From positions 8,295,186 to 8,359,185 of the forward strand of contig NC_085095.1 in NCBI RefSeq assembly GCF_963422355.1: 64,000 bases of DNA, read 5' to 3'. This stretch comes from Corticium candelabrum (Eukaryota; Porifera; Homoscleromorpha; Homosclerophorida; Plakinidae). Each line of letters starts with the position of its first letter. Position 1 is the stretch's first letter. This document shows, piece by piece, positions 25,301 through 48,434 of the stretch. The position numbers were made by a program, and so were the translations under genes. The notes below the pieces were generated by a model. It was not told where the DNA came from. It saw only the letters and a program-made list of their open reading frames with translations, and made no database searches.

Positions 25301-28199
25301 ATGGGATTATTCCTAGAGGTCTAAGAGACAGAAACTTTTCTGATTTATCAGATAGACCAGAAGGTCAAGGTTTGAAAAGTTCTGACTCTATTCCTTTGCA
25401 CAGATTAGGAACTAAAACAGGTGTTGAATTTACACAATCTTCAGCTTTAGAATACCGTCAGCTAATTGAGTACCAGCCTTTATCCACTGAAGAAAGATGC
25501 AGTGTTATGGAGGGATTTTGCTTATTCTTACGGTGGCGTGAACAGCAATATCAGCGAGCTGCAGCATTGCTGCTAGCAGATCAAAGAAGCAAAGCAGAAA
25601 AGGTTGCAGCTGTTGAGCTAGAGACTGAACTGCTTCCTCAAGACAAGACAATGCTACAAGACACAGTACTGGGAGTGGCTCAAAATGCATATCATAGTAG
25701 ATCAGAAGAGGAGCTGACACAACACTATGAAGTGGCTGTCAACACAATTGATGAAACAGTAGCTGAATGTTCACCATCTGAAGTTGACAGAAAATTTTCT
25801 GCCAAGATGGAACAACATCAACAAGACATTGATAATGTGAAGGCAATGACAAGATCACTTCGAGAAAGGAATGTTCCTAACTACTTTAACATGGTTGAGG
25901 GAAAACGATTTCTTGAAGAAGTATTGAAAGAAGGGCCAAATATGAATATATTGGTGTCACAGTTGCCTGAGAACCAGGACCATTCTCAGAGAATAATACA
26001 GAGAGATGGATCAGTGTCAGAGATGGAGCTTGTTGGAGTACAATCCTCGCATTCTATTGCTTCAGATTCAGCTATTGACCCAGGACTTGGAGCAGTTTCT
26101 CATTCTCCTGAGAAAGCAACACCTAGTCCAATAGCAGAAGAAAGTCCTGCAGATGTGCTGTCTAGTCTTGCCCTTTCTCCTGTACGGCCCCTTAATCCAA
26201 CACCAGCACAGGCATTTGGTGCTGTTGTGTTGAATGGAAGGAGCCCATGCAGTCAAACGTCATTGCATGCACTTGGAAATACAGATGACCTTCTTATCAA
26301 ACAAACACCTGAGCTTGCAGCTGATGTAATTGAACAAGACACACCTACTAGATGGAATCAGACATACAGTGAACCTGGAGACTTGTCACATCGTGGATCT
26401 GCTAGCTTCTCAAAGCACCGACAGTCTACTGGTGGTGCAGAGCAGCTGCCTGCCATTAGTAATAGAGTTGCTTATGTAGATGTAACTGGGCAATTGAGAA
26501 AGCAAAAAGTGAAGAAACCATTATCATTACGAGGAGCTAAGCCTGGAGCGGTCACAAATGAGCAGGTTAGGTGTATTATGTATCTGCATGTTTGTTTGAT
26601 ATGTTGCTGTGACTGTAACTGACTATTAACATATAACATATTGGCCTTGTAGAATTCCATTTGTCTGCTTATAGTTTGTTGCAACTGAGAATTCAGTGCG
26701 GCGCAAAGTATCTACATCATCTGTTGCTGGTTTTTCCAAAAAAGGGATAGGACCAGTTTCCTGTCTTCGAGGCTTTGAACTCTTGCCACGAGAAGTCAAT
26801 TTTGGTGTACTTCGAGAAGGATACACATATTCTCATTTATTAGTTATACGCAATGTTGGGATTGATACATGCCGTTTCAAACTTAAGCAGCCTCCTCCAT
26901 CAACTGGATTGAAGGTTTTATACAGCCCATGCCCGGTTTGTAGCACTAATATCAATAGTTCTTACTTTTTGTAAAGAATTTTCGATTTTATTTTCAGGTG
27001 GCTGCAGGCATGAGCACTAAGTTGAACATTGAGATCTCTGCTGTTGCTGTGGGTGCTGTGGGCAACGATCGTTTTGGATATGTTCAACATGATTTGGAAA
27101 TAACTTCGGAGACAAGCATTTTTCACCTCCCGATCAAAGCTGATATCCTTGCATTGCAATTGGAATAATTTGACAGTAGCTTGTAGTAAATTGAGCAGGC
27201 AGTCAGGCAGGCAGGCAAGCAGGCAGGCAGGCAAGCAGGCAGGCAGGCAAGCAGGCAGGCAGGCAGGCAGACAGGTACTGTATTGGAAAATGTAAAGGCA
27301 GCGTGATAGGAGCAAGCCTGTGAGCCCGTGTTGGGTAGCAGCACCTCTTGAGGTATGTGATGGGCGAAGACTTGACATTCTGAGGTGATGGATGTCAGTA
27401 ATGTGGCTGCAGTTTGCTAATCAATATTTGCTGCTGCTGCTGCTCAAAACTAAAAGAGCTTTAGACTGCCAAAGCTGATGCAAACTCCTCTCCTCACGTT
27501 TTTATCAAAATAGTGGTCTAAAACTCGAAACAGGTTACTGGTATTGTGCTGTGTAAGGGTGCTAAGGTGGAAAAGTTGTTTCCTGAAAGGTCAAAGCTGA
27601 ATGCTTATTATTGGACATTTGCCAATTAGCAGTTTACAGGTGTAATAATCATAAACTATGGCCAAAGTCAAGGACTTAGTTGACTTGGGGGAAGTTGAGA
27701 GTCTGCGACAAGCGCCTCAAGTGTCTGCACTAAAGAACACATTAATGTTGGGAATTGTGGCAATTTGGTTTTCCTTTGGACAGTCAATGGACAAGAAGAT
27801 TATGTATTATTCATTAGATGCCTACTGTTTGATAAACTGACCAATTGGCAAGGTATGTGATGCTTTGTAGAGCAGATTGCCAGTACTATTAAATTACAAA
27901 TTACAAAATTGTGGTCCAAATCTCAAAATGACTCAATATCAAGAACAGCAGGCAATCTAATAATGTATGAATATGAGTGTGAGCTTTTGTGCTTTCCTTT
28001 ATATTGCGTATTCTGTAGTCAGTTTTTCTTTAACTTGTTTGCACTTGTAATTACAGCATCTGTCTATGATTCTCTCTCCAGTGATGAGAAGACCAGAAAT
28101 TCACCTCATCCTCAAGTAAAACTGGTTTCAACTAAACCCTTATCAAGGGAGCCTCTTATCCACACCTTTAGACCTCACATAGCACTTGGTGGTCAATGA
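19364..28199 (+). CDS. SPAG17: SPAG17 / PF6-type central-apparatus protein of the axoneme
   Basis: Eight exons join in phase to 2,069 residues (human 2,223): 19364-19447, 19514-19654, 19722-20127, 20606-20940, 21883-26565, 26675-26935, 26998-27142, 28045-28199. Exon 5 alone is 4.7 kb. Diagnostic matches to the family are EDWDLFVAFLI near the N-terminus, the DDEPEDGPDTYFIFHGF block after a Lys-rich linker, NHADGTRITTFYEMKD, and the C-terminal KQPPPSTGLK then VAAGMSTKLNIEI. Charged coiled-coil stretches fall at about residues 120-205, 705-750 and 985-1030. PF6/SPAG17 builds the C1a projection of the central pair in motile cilia and flagella. Exons 6-8 form the C-terminal Ig-like (ASH-type) region. 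The last intron is AT-AC (separate entry). Ends 120 bp from RWDD1. Confidence 0.95.
20276..20562. repeat. MITE-like inverted-repeat element in SPAG17 intron 3
   Basis: The left end accgtctatccagttatttg pairs with the right end (reverse complement accatataaccggttatttg), giving ~28-bp imperfect terminal inverted repeats around GTTATTTGTGC. It is non-coding, ~290 bp, and lies inside the 478-bp intron 20128-20605. Confidence 0.65.
27143..28044 (+). other. AT-AC (U12-type) intron of SPAG17
   Basis: The 5' splice site reads G|atatcctt, an exact match to the U12 AT-AC donor consensus. Near the 3' end ttctttaac (28026-28034) differs from the branch consensus TTCCTTAAC at one base, with the branch A 11 nt before the terminal AC (28043-28044). 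Phase 1 is kept, and the joined protein reads HLPIKA-VVITASVYD, matching the vertebrate SPAG17 C-terminus. Read-through would stop at 27166-27168. The intron carries a GCAG repeat. Confidence 0.88.
27198..27273. repeat. (GCAG)n repeat
   Basis: An array of gcag/gcaa tetranucleotide units inside the last SPAG17 intron. Minus-strand Cys/Leu/Pro/Ala frames over it are artefacts. Confidence 0.95.
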
Positions 28200-28319
28200 A
28201 GAAACATTTACAGCAAACACGGCAGTTTTGAGTTTTCTCATACAATTTCATATTCATTCATTTTTCCACTATTGCATGCATATACGTGTATGTATATATA
28301 GCTGCACCAAAGCATGTTG

Positions 28320-37048
<8,729 letters not shown>

Positions 37049-38358
37049 GTCTTTGCAACCTTATACGGGTTAGTCCAGTCACATGATCTATATGTATAGC
37101 CAGATGTACAACTTTCCTGCAGCTTCCGCTCGCGCGCGATTATCTCTGTTAACCCCACGTCGTACGGTACACGCGCAGAGCGTGTCATTTAATTATTGCG
37201 CGCGACATTCAAAAAAGGTAATATATTTTCTAGTATAGTTTAGTATAGCTAGGTATTTCTCGAAAGAACGCCTCCCTCGAATAAACGCCACAGGCTCTCG
37301 CTACTAACTTGAATGAACACCGCCCTTGACTAAATGCCGCAAGACAAGTAATTGATATTCAAATATACAAAATAAAAAAACATTTTGAGAAAATGATGTG
37401 TATGTAGGGATGAGTATGTACCTAATCATGCTCATCTCCTGCATCACAATCCAGTACTGTGAGTGTCACACACGACTGCTGCGTTTTAACTAATTTAGGT
37501 AAAAAGATTGTGATGTAGGAGATGAGCATGATTAGGTACATACTCATCCCTACATACCCATCATTTTCTCAAAATGTTTTTTATTCTAAAAAAATCTGGA
37601 TAGCACGCAGGGTAGTCCCCAGGATTTTTGTAAGGCGTGGCGGAAATTCTCATGACCACGCCCCCACAATTTTTTGACGTAGCGCATTTTAATTATTCTA
37701 GAAGCCAATCAAACTTGCTTGACAGTCTTATACTAGATAGTATATAAAGACCTGTCTATATACCCATTGTTCTACTGATGTGAACCAAACCTAAAACTTA
37801 TTTGTTCTCATTTGTTGCAAGGTTTTGGGACAATTTCTACCGGGAATCAGATGCCATTGCCTGTTAATTAAAGGAAAAGAAAACACCTTTTAAAAGTTTA
37901 CAACAGTACGCCTTTTTACCGCTACACTTTGATGGTCACGTTTGTACAAAATACTGGCAAGCGCATGCCATGCCAGCTCGTCGACGCCGTTTCTTCGAAG
38001 ATCACTAACCGTTGGCACTTGCAAACATTTCCCGGTTGCAGCCAATGCCACTTTCACAGAATTAACTCTGATGGAGCGTCATGGGGAAGTAGACTGGCAG
38101 CTACGTTGTCTTTCAGTAATGGAGCACTCATTTTCGCCAAACTAATCTAGCGTGTGCACATTCTCACAAGGACTTACCACAATCATTGTGCTAAAAAGAG
38201 GAGCTTTAGGTCAAGGATTAGTATGACTCACACATCGCAGTATATCACAACTTGGAATACGCGTCAAACTAAAAAGTCCGTTAGTTAAAGCATGTAACAG
38301 TCAGAGTCCGTGCATTGAAACAAGTCGTACGTAGTACACGTGCAACTACGAGTCAACT
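37049..38358. other. Intergenic upstream of RWDD1
   Basis: It holds the RWDD1 promoter side, with CpG-rich sequence at about 37125-37205, stretches of aacgcc-type repeat (37265-37350), a strong inverted repeat (37371-37588), and gccacgccc-like repeat DNA at 37610-37680. No supported gene. Confidence 0.5.
37371..37588. repeat. Near-perfect inverted repeat (arms ~82 bp, loop ~55 bp)
   Basis: The left arm contains cattttgagaaaatgatg, then gtagggatgagtatgtacct and aatcatgctcatctcctgca; the right arm is the reverse complement with only a few mismatches. It can form a long hairpin. It is non-coding and probably a MITE or foldback end pair. Confidence 0.9.
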
Positions 38359-38700
38359 CTACACTTCCTGAACATAGTAGGTCCACTGCACTGCTGTTTT
38401 CCCATGCCTAGATGTTTCCAGTTCACCGTGAGGAGAGCCAATATCGTACAAAAGTGCTGCTTGCTGAGTCGAAAGTACCGTCACATAGACTTCATTTCTC
38501 AAACTACCGCGCTGCAGATCTAGATTCGGAGGTGTGCTGTTGGCGAAACTGAATGCTGAAATGGAGTCGTGACACTGCAGAATATTACACGGCTGAGCTG
38601 CCTTCATACGTACTGGAGAGTGTAGGTTCAGCGGACCAGTCCCATGTAGGCCATTCCTACGCTCATTATTCACCAGCACTTTGTCCATCAACAGCTTCAC
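38359..38700 (-). CDS. Hypothetical protein segment
   Basis: A 113-residue open stretch with protein-like composition (LRNEVYVTVLSTQQAALLYD, SRHGKTAVQWTYYVQEV), stop at 38359. The most upstream in-frame ATG is at 38689, and a better candidate may be at about 38608 (MKAAQPCNILQCHDSISAF). A separate frame just upstream (MKQTGSPPRRAREHEI, ~38747-38696) could be a preceding exon. I do not recognise it and cannot exclude chance. Confidence 0.35.
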   Translation of the reverse strand: MKLLMDKVLVNNERRNGLHGTGPLNLHSPVRMKAAQPCNILQCHDSISAFSFANSTPPNLDLQRGSLRNEVYVTVLSTQQAALLYDIGSPHGELETSRHGKTAVQWTYYVQEV

Positions 38701-38991
38701 TGGATTTCGTGTTCACGCGCTCTCCGCGGAGGGCTACCTGTCTGCTTCATCGGGCCCGTAGGCTGGTCGCAGGAGTGGGGGTGCATTTGCCGACAAAGTC
38801 TATGTGGTTTCAATTAAATGTAATCGCACTGCGCTAAAGTTTTTTTGTGAATTCACCACTTTGGAAACATGGTTAAATTGCGTTTGTATACTTGGTTCAC
38901 ATAATTGTATTTGCAATTGCGCGGGCATTATCTAATAATACGTATCTGTATTCATAATTGTATATGTAAGACTTACAGGTAGCAGAAAACA

Positions 38992-41950
38992 TTAGTGTAA
39001 CAGTACCGAGTCAAGTTCGAGTCTGCGAGGGTGAAGGCGAGCATAATAATTGACTACGTTGTCAAGATCTATTGGTACATCGTAGTGGATGTGAAGGAGA
39101 GCAAGGTGAGACAATCTGTCCTTACCCATGGATGCGCGCATACAGTTGTTTAGACGTCGTAAAGCACTGGCGCTTCTCTCACATTCACACGAGGTGACAG
39201 GTATGGTACAGGCGATGGTCAAAAGAACTGAGATGTTTGGGAAGGCAGTGGCGTCACATTTTTTGATGGCTTTTGCTGGTGAGCACGGTCTCTTCTCAGG
39301 GAGCATCGCCATATACTTGTTCCTCCAGCGCCCGAGTCCCGCGTCCATCAATTCAGGCGATGGCAGATCATATCTGTACTTGATCAGCGCCTCCTCCAGG
39401 TTGACATCTTGCGAACATATGATACTTAGTGCAAGACCAAGTACAGAAATGGCTGTGACTGCCGACTTTGCGAACTGCCGGTTGATGCTAATAATAATAT
39501 GATCAAGAAAGGAATTGCAACATTTCTCTGGAAATACTCTTGAACAGAAGCAGCTGGAATATTGCTGCAATTTTGCTGCCTTGCTTCAATGCGAGGCATT
39601 GCAATTGTACTTCCAACCTTTTTTGCCATGTCTGAACTAACTTTGTAGATTTGAGAAAAGCCGCTTTCAACGTTTGCGTGCTCGCTGTTGTAGGTCCTCC
39701 CAATTTCAGATATCATGTTATGCGCTTTCACGATATCAACAGCTTTGCTCTGCAGCTTCACGGTAATGCCCGAAAGGTGTAATAAGTACTGATATATCGT
39801 CACAAACACAACAACAAACTGAAAGGAAGTAACGCTGGCCAGAATCTGCTGTGCTTCATTGCGGCTGCATAGTCCCAGTCAGCATACGTAGCCCATATTT
39901 CTCCAAGTGATAGCGGAAAACTATCATCTCTAGAGCTTCAACCACAAATACGTACCCTTGGTAGAAGTGCTGATAAGCCGAATGCAGCTCAGCCCATCGC
40001 GTCTTGCACAGATCGATCAGTTCCTCCTCTCTTCATTGACCACATCGTGGTTGATGATCATCTCTAGAACACCACTTCTCTTTGGACTATTGAGAAAGAA
40101 ACGGCTGCATCTTTTAACGCAATCGATCACATTACGTACTTCAGGAAGAGCACATGACTGGCTTATCACAAGATTAAGACAGTGGCCACTGCAGTGTACG
40201 TAGGTGGCTAAAGAAGCTTTATCTCTAATCCTGGCCTGGACACCCACTCGATCTGAAGACATGTTGCTTGCGCCGTCGTAGCCCTGACCACGCATAGTAG
40301 CAAGTGGTATGTTATTCTCTTCCAGAAAGCCAAAGATACCATCTGCAATCCGCTCCCCAGTAATTCTGTCCAACTTCAAAAACGTTAAAAACTCTTCTCT
40401 GACCTCTTTAGTACTTCTGTCAACAAACCTGGCGCAGATGGCAAGATTCTCAACGTTATGCGAAGTTACCTCGTCAGCAAGGATGGCGTAAAAAGGCGCA
40501 GTTGTCAAATCACCTATTAGTCCCTGTAAGAGGATGTGGTTTCCCATGACTATAATCAGCTCATTTTGTGTTTGAGGAGAAAGATAAGTTGCACATCGCA
40601 TTGCAGGAATTTCCAGGTGTCTTCTTAACTCTTCATCGTGCACTGCCAGAAGCCTCAGCAAAGAAAGAAAATTACCTGGATTTCCAGGTGATTCCACACT
40701 CTCTGCGTCTCCACGTAAAGCAATGCACTGACTGACGCAGTACAACACAGCAGAAGAAATGGACTTCAGGACAGCACGGTTACGCGCGACATTGGCCGCC
40801 CTGCGGGTGTCCGACTGTGCAGTAATGGTAGTATCTGGATTCTCCAAGGTTCGCTTGAAGTTATCAGCTTGCTCAATGGCTTGATGATGGTATAAGCACT
40901 GCTCGTGCTCTTTTGCTTTTTCTCCTTTCTTGTTCCAATCACGAAAAGGCTTGCATACAAACTTCCCCTTGGACACTTTAGCAACGAAAATTCCACAAGC
41001 AATGCAAAAGACACCATCCACTTGCTCGCTGTAAACCATCCACGGGTGTTCTGATAGCCAAACAGGACGAAAATCTCGGTTGCGGCCACCAATACATGTC
41101 GAGGAAAAACTTGATCGGCGAAAGGCTTTTTGTGATTTGTCAGTAGGTTGTACTTCTCCGCAGCACCCAAGGCCTGCATGGACTTGAAGAAATCGACCGG
41201 AGACTTGGCTTTGAAAAACAATTTGCCAATATCATCCACTAAATCATGATCAGAAGTATTAGCATGATGGCATTGCTGATTGCCGCCTCCGACGCCTGCA
41301 CGCTGAGCCTCGTTGTCGTGAACTTCACAGCATGTGTTGCGCAAAGGCTCGACATACGTGGCGGTAGAGGACGACCCTACTCTTTCTACACTACCACTAC
41401 AGCACTCACTGGAAGTCGGTGTTGGTTGATCGTCTACTGCAACCAGCTGTGTAAAATCTGGATCAGGAGTCACAAGTTGATCACGTGCCCTTTTCGGAAC
41501 TAGAAAACCGTCCAGCCGTTGACACGTAGCCGCTGCTTGCCTCCTTTTTCTATCTTTTTTCCTGAGACCGTCCCATCTAGTGTCACTGTGACGAACACAC
41601 ACTTCTCCACGTTACCAGGTAGCACACAGGATACCCAAATGTCTGGCACGTAGTTTGGAGTTCCAACACATCCCTCGGAGTCCGTTTGCCTACTAGCCCG
41701 GACTTCTTCCGTGAACGGGTCCGGGGAGGCGAATTTTTTTGGGGCCCACTTTCTTTAGTACCCGGATAAACGTCCCGTATAAGCTGTAATCTGCACGTGC
41801 CATAAGCCCGTCCTTCACGTGCCGGCTTTACGTAATCCGCGCCAAATCCAGTCAAAAGTGCGTTTAGTCCCGCCTGTTTCTTTCGCGACATGTTTGCCAA
41901 GTTTTCGAGCTCTTTTCTTACGACATTCAAGGGCAGGTTAGATAGTGAAG
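38992..41950 (-). pseudogene. Broken hAT-superfamily / ZMYM1-like transposase gene
   Basis: Reading leftward: an N-terminal part around 41891 (MSRKKQAGLNALLTGF) running into 41583-41602; a linker with FFKSMQALGAAEKYNLLT; a TTF-type zinc finger region (HPWMVYSEQVDGVFCIACG, then HEQCLYHH); a DUF4371-like catalytic core (FYAILADEVTSHNVENLAIC, GQGYDGASNMSSDRVGVQAR); and a hAT C-terminal dimerisation block (SCECERSASALRRLNN) ending at 38992. At least three frame changes (near 41600, 41080 and 40017-39810) separate these blocks. The family is known both as transposons and as domesticated ZMYM1/THAP12-type genes. This copy looks inactive. Confidence 0.88.
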
Positions 41951-42490
41951 CCGTACTTATGCACACGTACATGAGACTCAATCTGCACTCCATCACGTGT
42001 CTACTTCTTTTTCAATGCATCTAGGTCCGCTAGACACCTAAACAGGCAAGATTGTACGAGACTGACCTTGCCCAATGTTAGTGCAGAGAAGGGCCAGCTC
42101 ATCACTGTGCGCAAAGCCACTCACTTTAGCGACCCACACAGTAGCCCAATGATGCCCTGCCTGCAGAAATCTGGCTGGAAGAATCAATGAGCAGGCTGGA
42201 GACAACACTCAAGCCGGTGCATTCCTATTTGGCGTATTCAATCTTGAAGGAATTAGAGAGTTCCAAGCAATACATGAAGCCAACTCCATTGCCTCCCAGG
42301 TATATGTACGTGAATTTTACTAATTAACCGTAATTCGCTAAAGCACACTTGAAGCAGTATGCAAGAGTTACTAAATGCAACATTGTACACACACAACTAC
42401 AAACAGGTTTTTAATTGACTTGCTACTCAGTACTGATATGCCACAGATTGTTATCAGTGCTCAGTATACACTTAGCTTATTATATATGTG

Positions 42491-42597
<107 letters not shown>

Positions 42598-43449
42598 ATT
42601 ATTATATCCAACCGGTAATGACTATAACTGGTTAGAATTGAATTATACAGCATCGTAAACTGGTCAACAAATGTCACAGCTGTTGCACTAGCAGCTTGAA
42701 TAGTGGCATGATTTTGCTGGACACTACTTTGACATGCCATTCATTGCTCCAACCTTCCAAATATATGCAATCTTCTTCACATGTCCTACACACAATGCAA
42801 AATATTAAGCATAGCATTTCTTCAGTAAAATTTTTCATTTAATTAATCAATTAATTAAAAGACTGTACAGTACATGAACTGGTTACTTGTACAGTGTAAT
42901 GACATGGACCACACTCGCTGAACCATTGATTTTCAAGGGACCAATATATATGGACATTTGTTGCTGTCCAGAACACCACAAAAAAGTATAGCTGCACCAT
43001 TTTTGCAGCACTGGCTGTTAAAGGCAAAACATACATACATGCCTGCACTGGAACATGTACAAAATCCCTTTTTTGCTAAAGTTGCACTGATAAAACAGTT
43101 TTACTTATTCTCCAATAACTGATAATCTAGACCAATACAAGCTGATACGTATATACCGATCGATACAGGTAGCCAATCCAATATTTCACGATTATCAGTA
43201 ATAGTGACAACTTAATTAGTTAACATTGAGTCATATTTGTGGTATCGTAGGTCTTGTACCCTGCCACAAGAAATAAACTTATTCCAAAAATTACAGAGGC
43301 AAATTGCAGTCCTCTCTTAAGTGAAAGTGTTCCTAGAATGAGATCTCTTCTTTAGCTTCAAATTAATCACGAGGCAACCCTCACATGCCAACCATACCTC
43401 TACACATGCACATCCTCTTTCTGTATTATTGGCTGCAACCAAACCATGT

Positions 43450-44285
43450 ATCGTATACATGTAAAGTATATGTAAAGAATGTATAGCATACCTCACTTTT
43501 CCTACATTTATTTAATACTTAATTTTTTTAAATTGAGAAATTTTTTGAATAATCTGAGGTGTGTTGGGTTTGATAGTTAATTCAACATGTAAAATTATAC
43601 CTAAAATCACATTTGTCTGTAAATTTACAGTTTGATAATGATTTCTACAGCCTACATTGATTGATTTATACAGTCTATTTATAAATAGTCAATATGATCT
43701 TATACAGCCAGTCAATATCGATTGATATATAGTAAGACTATTATTGCTCGATCCTTCGTTTTAGTTCTCGTTTGAATTCCTTGTTATCTACAAGCAGTGC
43801 ATGCCAAATAATTTCACTGGTTGCATCATGGGGTTTTATTCACAAAAAAAGTCTATGTCCACACTAAAGAACAAGGTCACCAAAATAATCCATGTTTCCA
43901 CATAGACGTCTTGCTGCTTCTTGACTAACTTGAAGTAGAGAATGTCAGTCTTCGAAACAAGGTTAAGCTCAACACTATTGCTAATGTATATATCAATCAA
44001 TATTTACTGTACAGTATACATCAATCAATATTGCCTGTATACAATAATATTGACTATATATAAATTGGCGGTACAAATCAATCAATGTAGGCTGTATAAA
44101 TCATTATCAAACTGCAAATTAACAGACAAATGATTGAAACTAAATTTTAGATGTTGAATTAATTAACTATCAAACCCAGCACACACCAGCACACGTCAAA
44201 GTATTCTAAAAATTTCTCAAAATTCTTTAAATTAAATATTAAGCAAATGTTGACAAAGCAAGGTATACATACTAGCATTGCTTAC
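43450..44285. repeat. Long imperfect inverted repeat
   Basis: The left arm (~43480-43720) contains gtgttgggtttgatagttaa, acatttgtctgtaaatttac and acagcctacattgattgatt. The right arm (~44030-44260) carries their reverse complements with scattered indels, e.g. ttaactatcaaacccagcac and aatcaatcaatgtaggctgt. The loop is rich in atcaatcaatat motifs. No coding sequence; probably a decayed foldback or MITE. Confidence 0.8.
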
Positions 44286-44400
44286 ACACAAATGTTTAGA
44301 ATATCAATCTTGATAATTGAATCCTTGCCCAAAATCTATTTATTTATTAGAAACGTACCAAGAATTTTTCAACTGCTGCTCTAAAACTCAATTGCTATAC

Positions 44401-46836
<2,436 letters not shown>

Positions 46837-46990
46837 TCGATCGCCTCAACCCTGCAACACATATGAAATACATCCAACACATAAACTAATCAACGTCATG
46901 CAACTTCTGTGTTTCACACCACAAAAAGGACACAACAGACAAACAGACACTTGAAATGAGTTTAGATGAAAAGTGCGTGGGTGTGGCAGA

Positions 46991-47100
<110 letters not shown>

Positions 47101-48420
47101 TGTATTTACCATTCATGATACATTTGTCATCTGTCAATTGTTTGTCAACCTGTCTGTCAATTGTTTGTCTATGTGTCTGTCCATTGTTTGTCTGTGTCTA
47201 TCAATTGTTTGTCCACCTGTCTGTCCATTGCTTGCCTGTGTCTATCAATTGTTTGTTCACCTGTCTGTCCATTGCTTGCCTGTGTCTGTCAATTGTTTGT
47301 CCACCTGTCTGTCTGTATGTCCATCTGTCTGTCAATTGTTTGTCTGTGTGTCTGTCCATTGTTTGTCTGTGTGTCTGTCCACTGCTTGCCTGTGTCTGTC
47401 AATTGTTTGTCCACCTGTCTCTGTCTGTCTGTCTGTCTGTCAATTGTTTGTCTATGTGTCTGTCCATTGTTTGTCTGTGTCTATCAATTGTTTGTCCACC
47501 TGTCTGTCCATTGCTTGCCTGTGTCTATCAATTGTTTGTTCACCTGTCTGTCCATTGCTTGCCTGTGTCTGTCAATTGTTTGTCCACCTGTCTGTCTGTA
47601 TGTCCATCTGTCTGTCAATTGTTTGTCTGTGTGTCTGTCCATTGTTTGTCTGTGTGTCTGTCCACTGCTTGCCTGTGTCTGTCAATTGTTTGTTCACCTG
47701 TCTCTGTCTGTCTGTCTGTCAATTGTTTGTCTATGTGTCTGTCCATTGTTTGTCTGTGTCTATCAATTGTTTGTCCACCTGTCTGTCCATTGCTTGCCTG
47801 TGTCTATCAATTGTTTGTTCACCTGTCTGTCCATTGCTTGCCTGTGTCTGTCAATTGTTTGTCCACCTGTCTGTCTGTATGTCCATCTGTCTGTCAATTG
47901 TTTGTCTGTGTGTCTGTCCATTGTTTGTCTGTGTGTCTGTCCACTGCTTGCCTGTGTCTGTCAATTGTTTGTTCACCTGTCTCTGTCTGTCTGTCTGTCA
48001 ATTGTTTGTCTATGTGTCTGTCCATTGTTTGTCTGTGTCTGTCAATTGTTTGTCCATCTATCTATCCATTGTTTGTTTGCTTGTCTGTCAAATATATGTC
48101 CATTGTTTGTCTGTCTGTCTGTCCATTGTTTGTATGTCTGTCTGTCAATTGTTTGTCCATCTGTTTTTCTGTCCATCTGTCTGTCCATTGTTTGTCTGTC
48201 TGTCCATTGTTTGTTTGTCTGTCTGTCCCATCCATTTCTGTCCATCTGTCTGTCTGTGTGTCTATCCATCTGTCTGTCTGTGTGCCTGTCTATCTCTCTG
48301 TCTGTGAGTCTGTCCATCTGTCTGTATGAGTCTGTCCATCTGTACATCTGTGTGTCTGTCCATCTGTCCGTCTATCCATCTGTCTGTGACAGTGTCAGTC
48401 TATCCGTTTGTCTGCTTATC
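47101..48420. repeat. Higher-order CTGT/CAATTGTTTGTC satellite, ~280-bp super-unit
   Basis: Short units of caattgtttgtc(c/t) and ctgtctgtcc form a super-repeat. The marker caattgtttgtctatgtgtc recurs at 47158, 47441, 47720 and 47999, spacings of 283, 279 and 279 bp. After 48050 the order decays into simple ctgt repeats. All three plus frames stay open for over a kilobase because the units contain no stops and 279 is a multiple of 3. Confidence 0.95.
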
Positions 48421-48434
48421 CGTCACTCTATCAG

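Noticed and set aside
27120-27168. TAA at 27166 as the natural end of SPAG17
   Set aside because: It is reached only by reading into the AT-AC intron; the spliced version continues into a C-terminus that matches the family.
27658-27840. 60-residue ORF MAKVKDLVDLGEVESL
   Set aside because: It lies inside the SPAG17 AT-AC intron with no splice context or recognisable homology.
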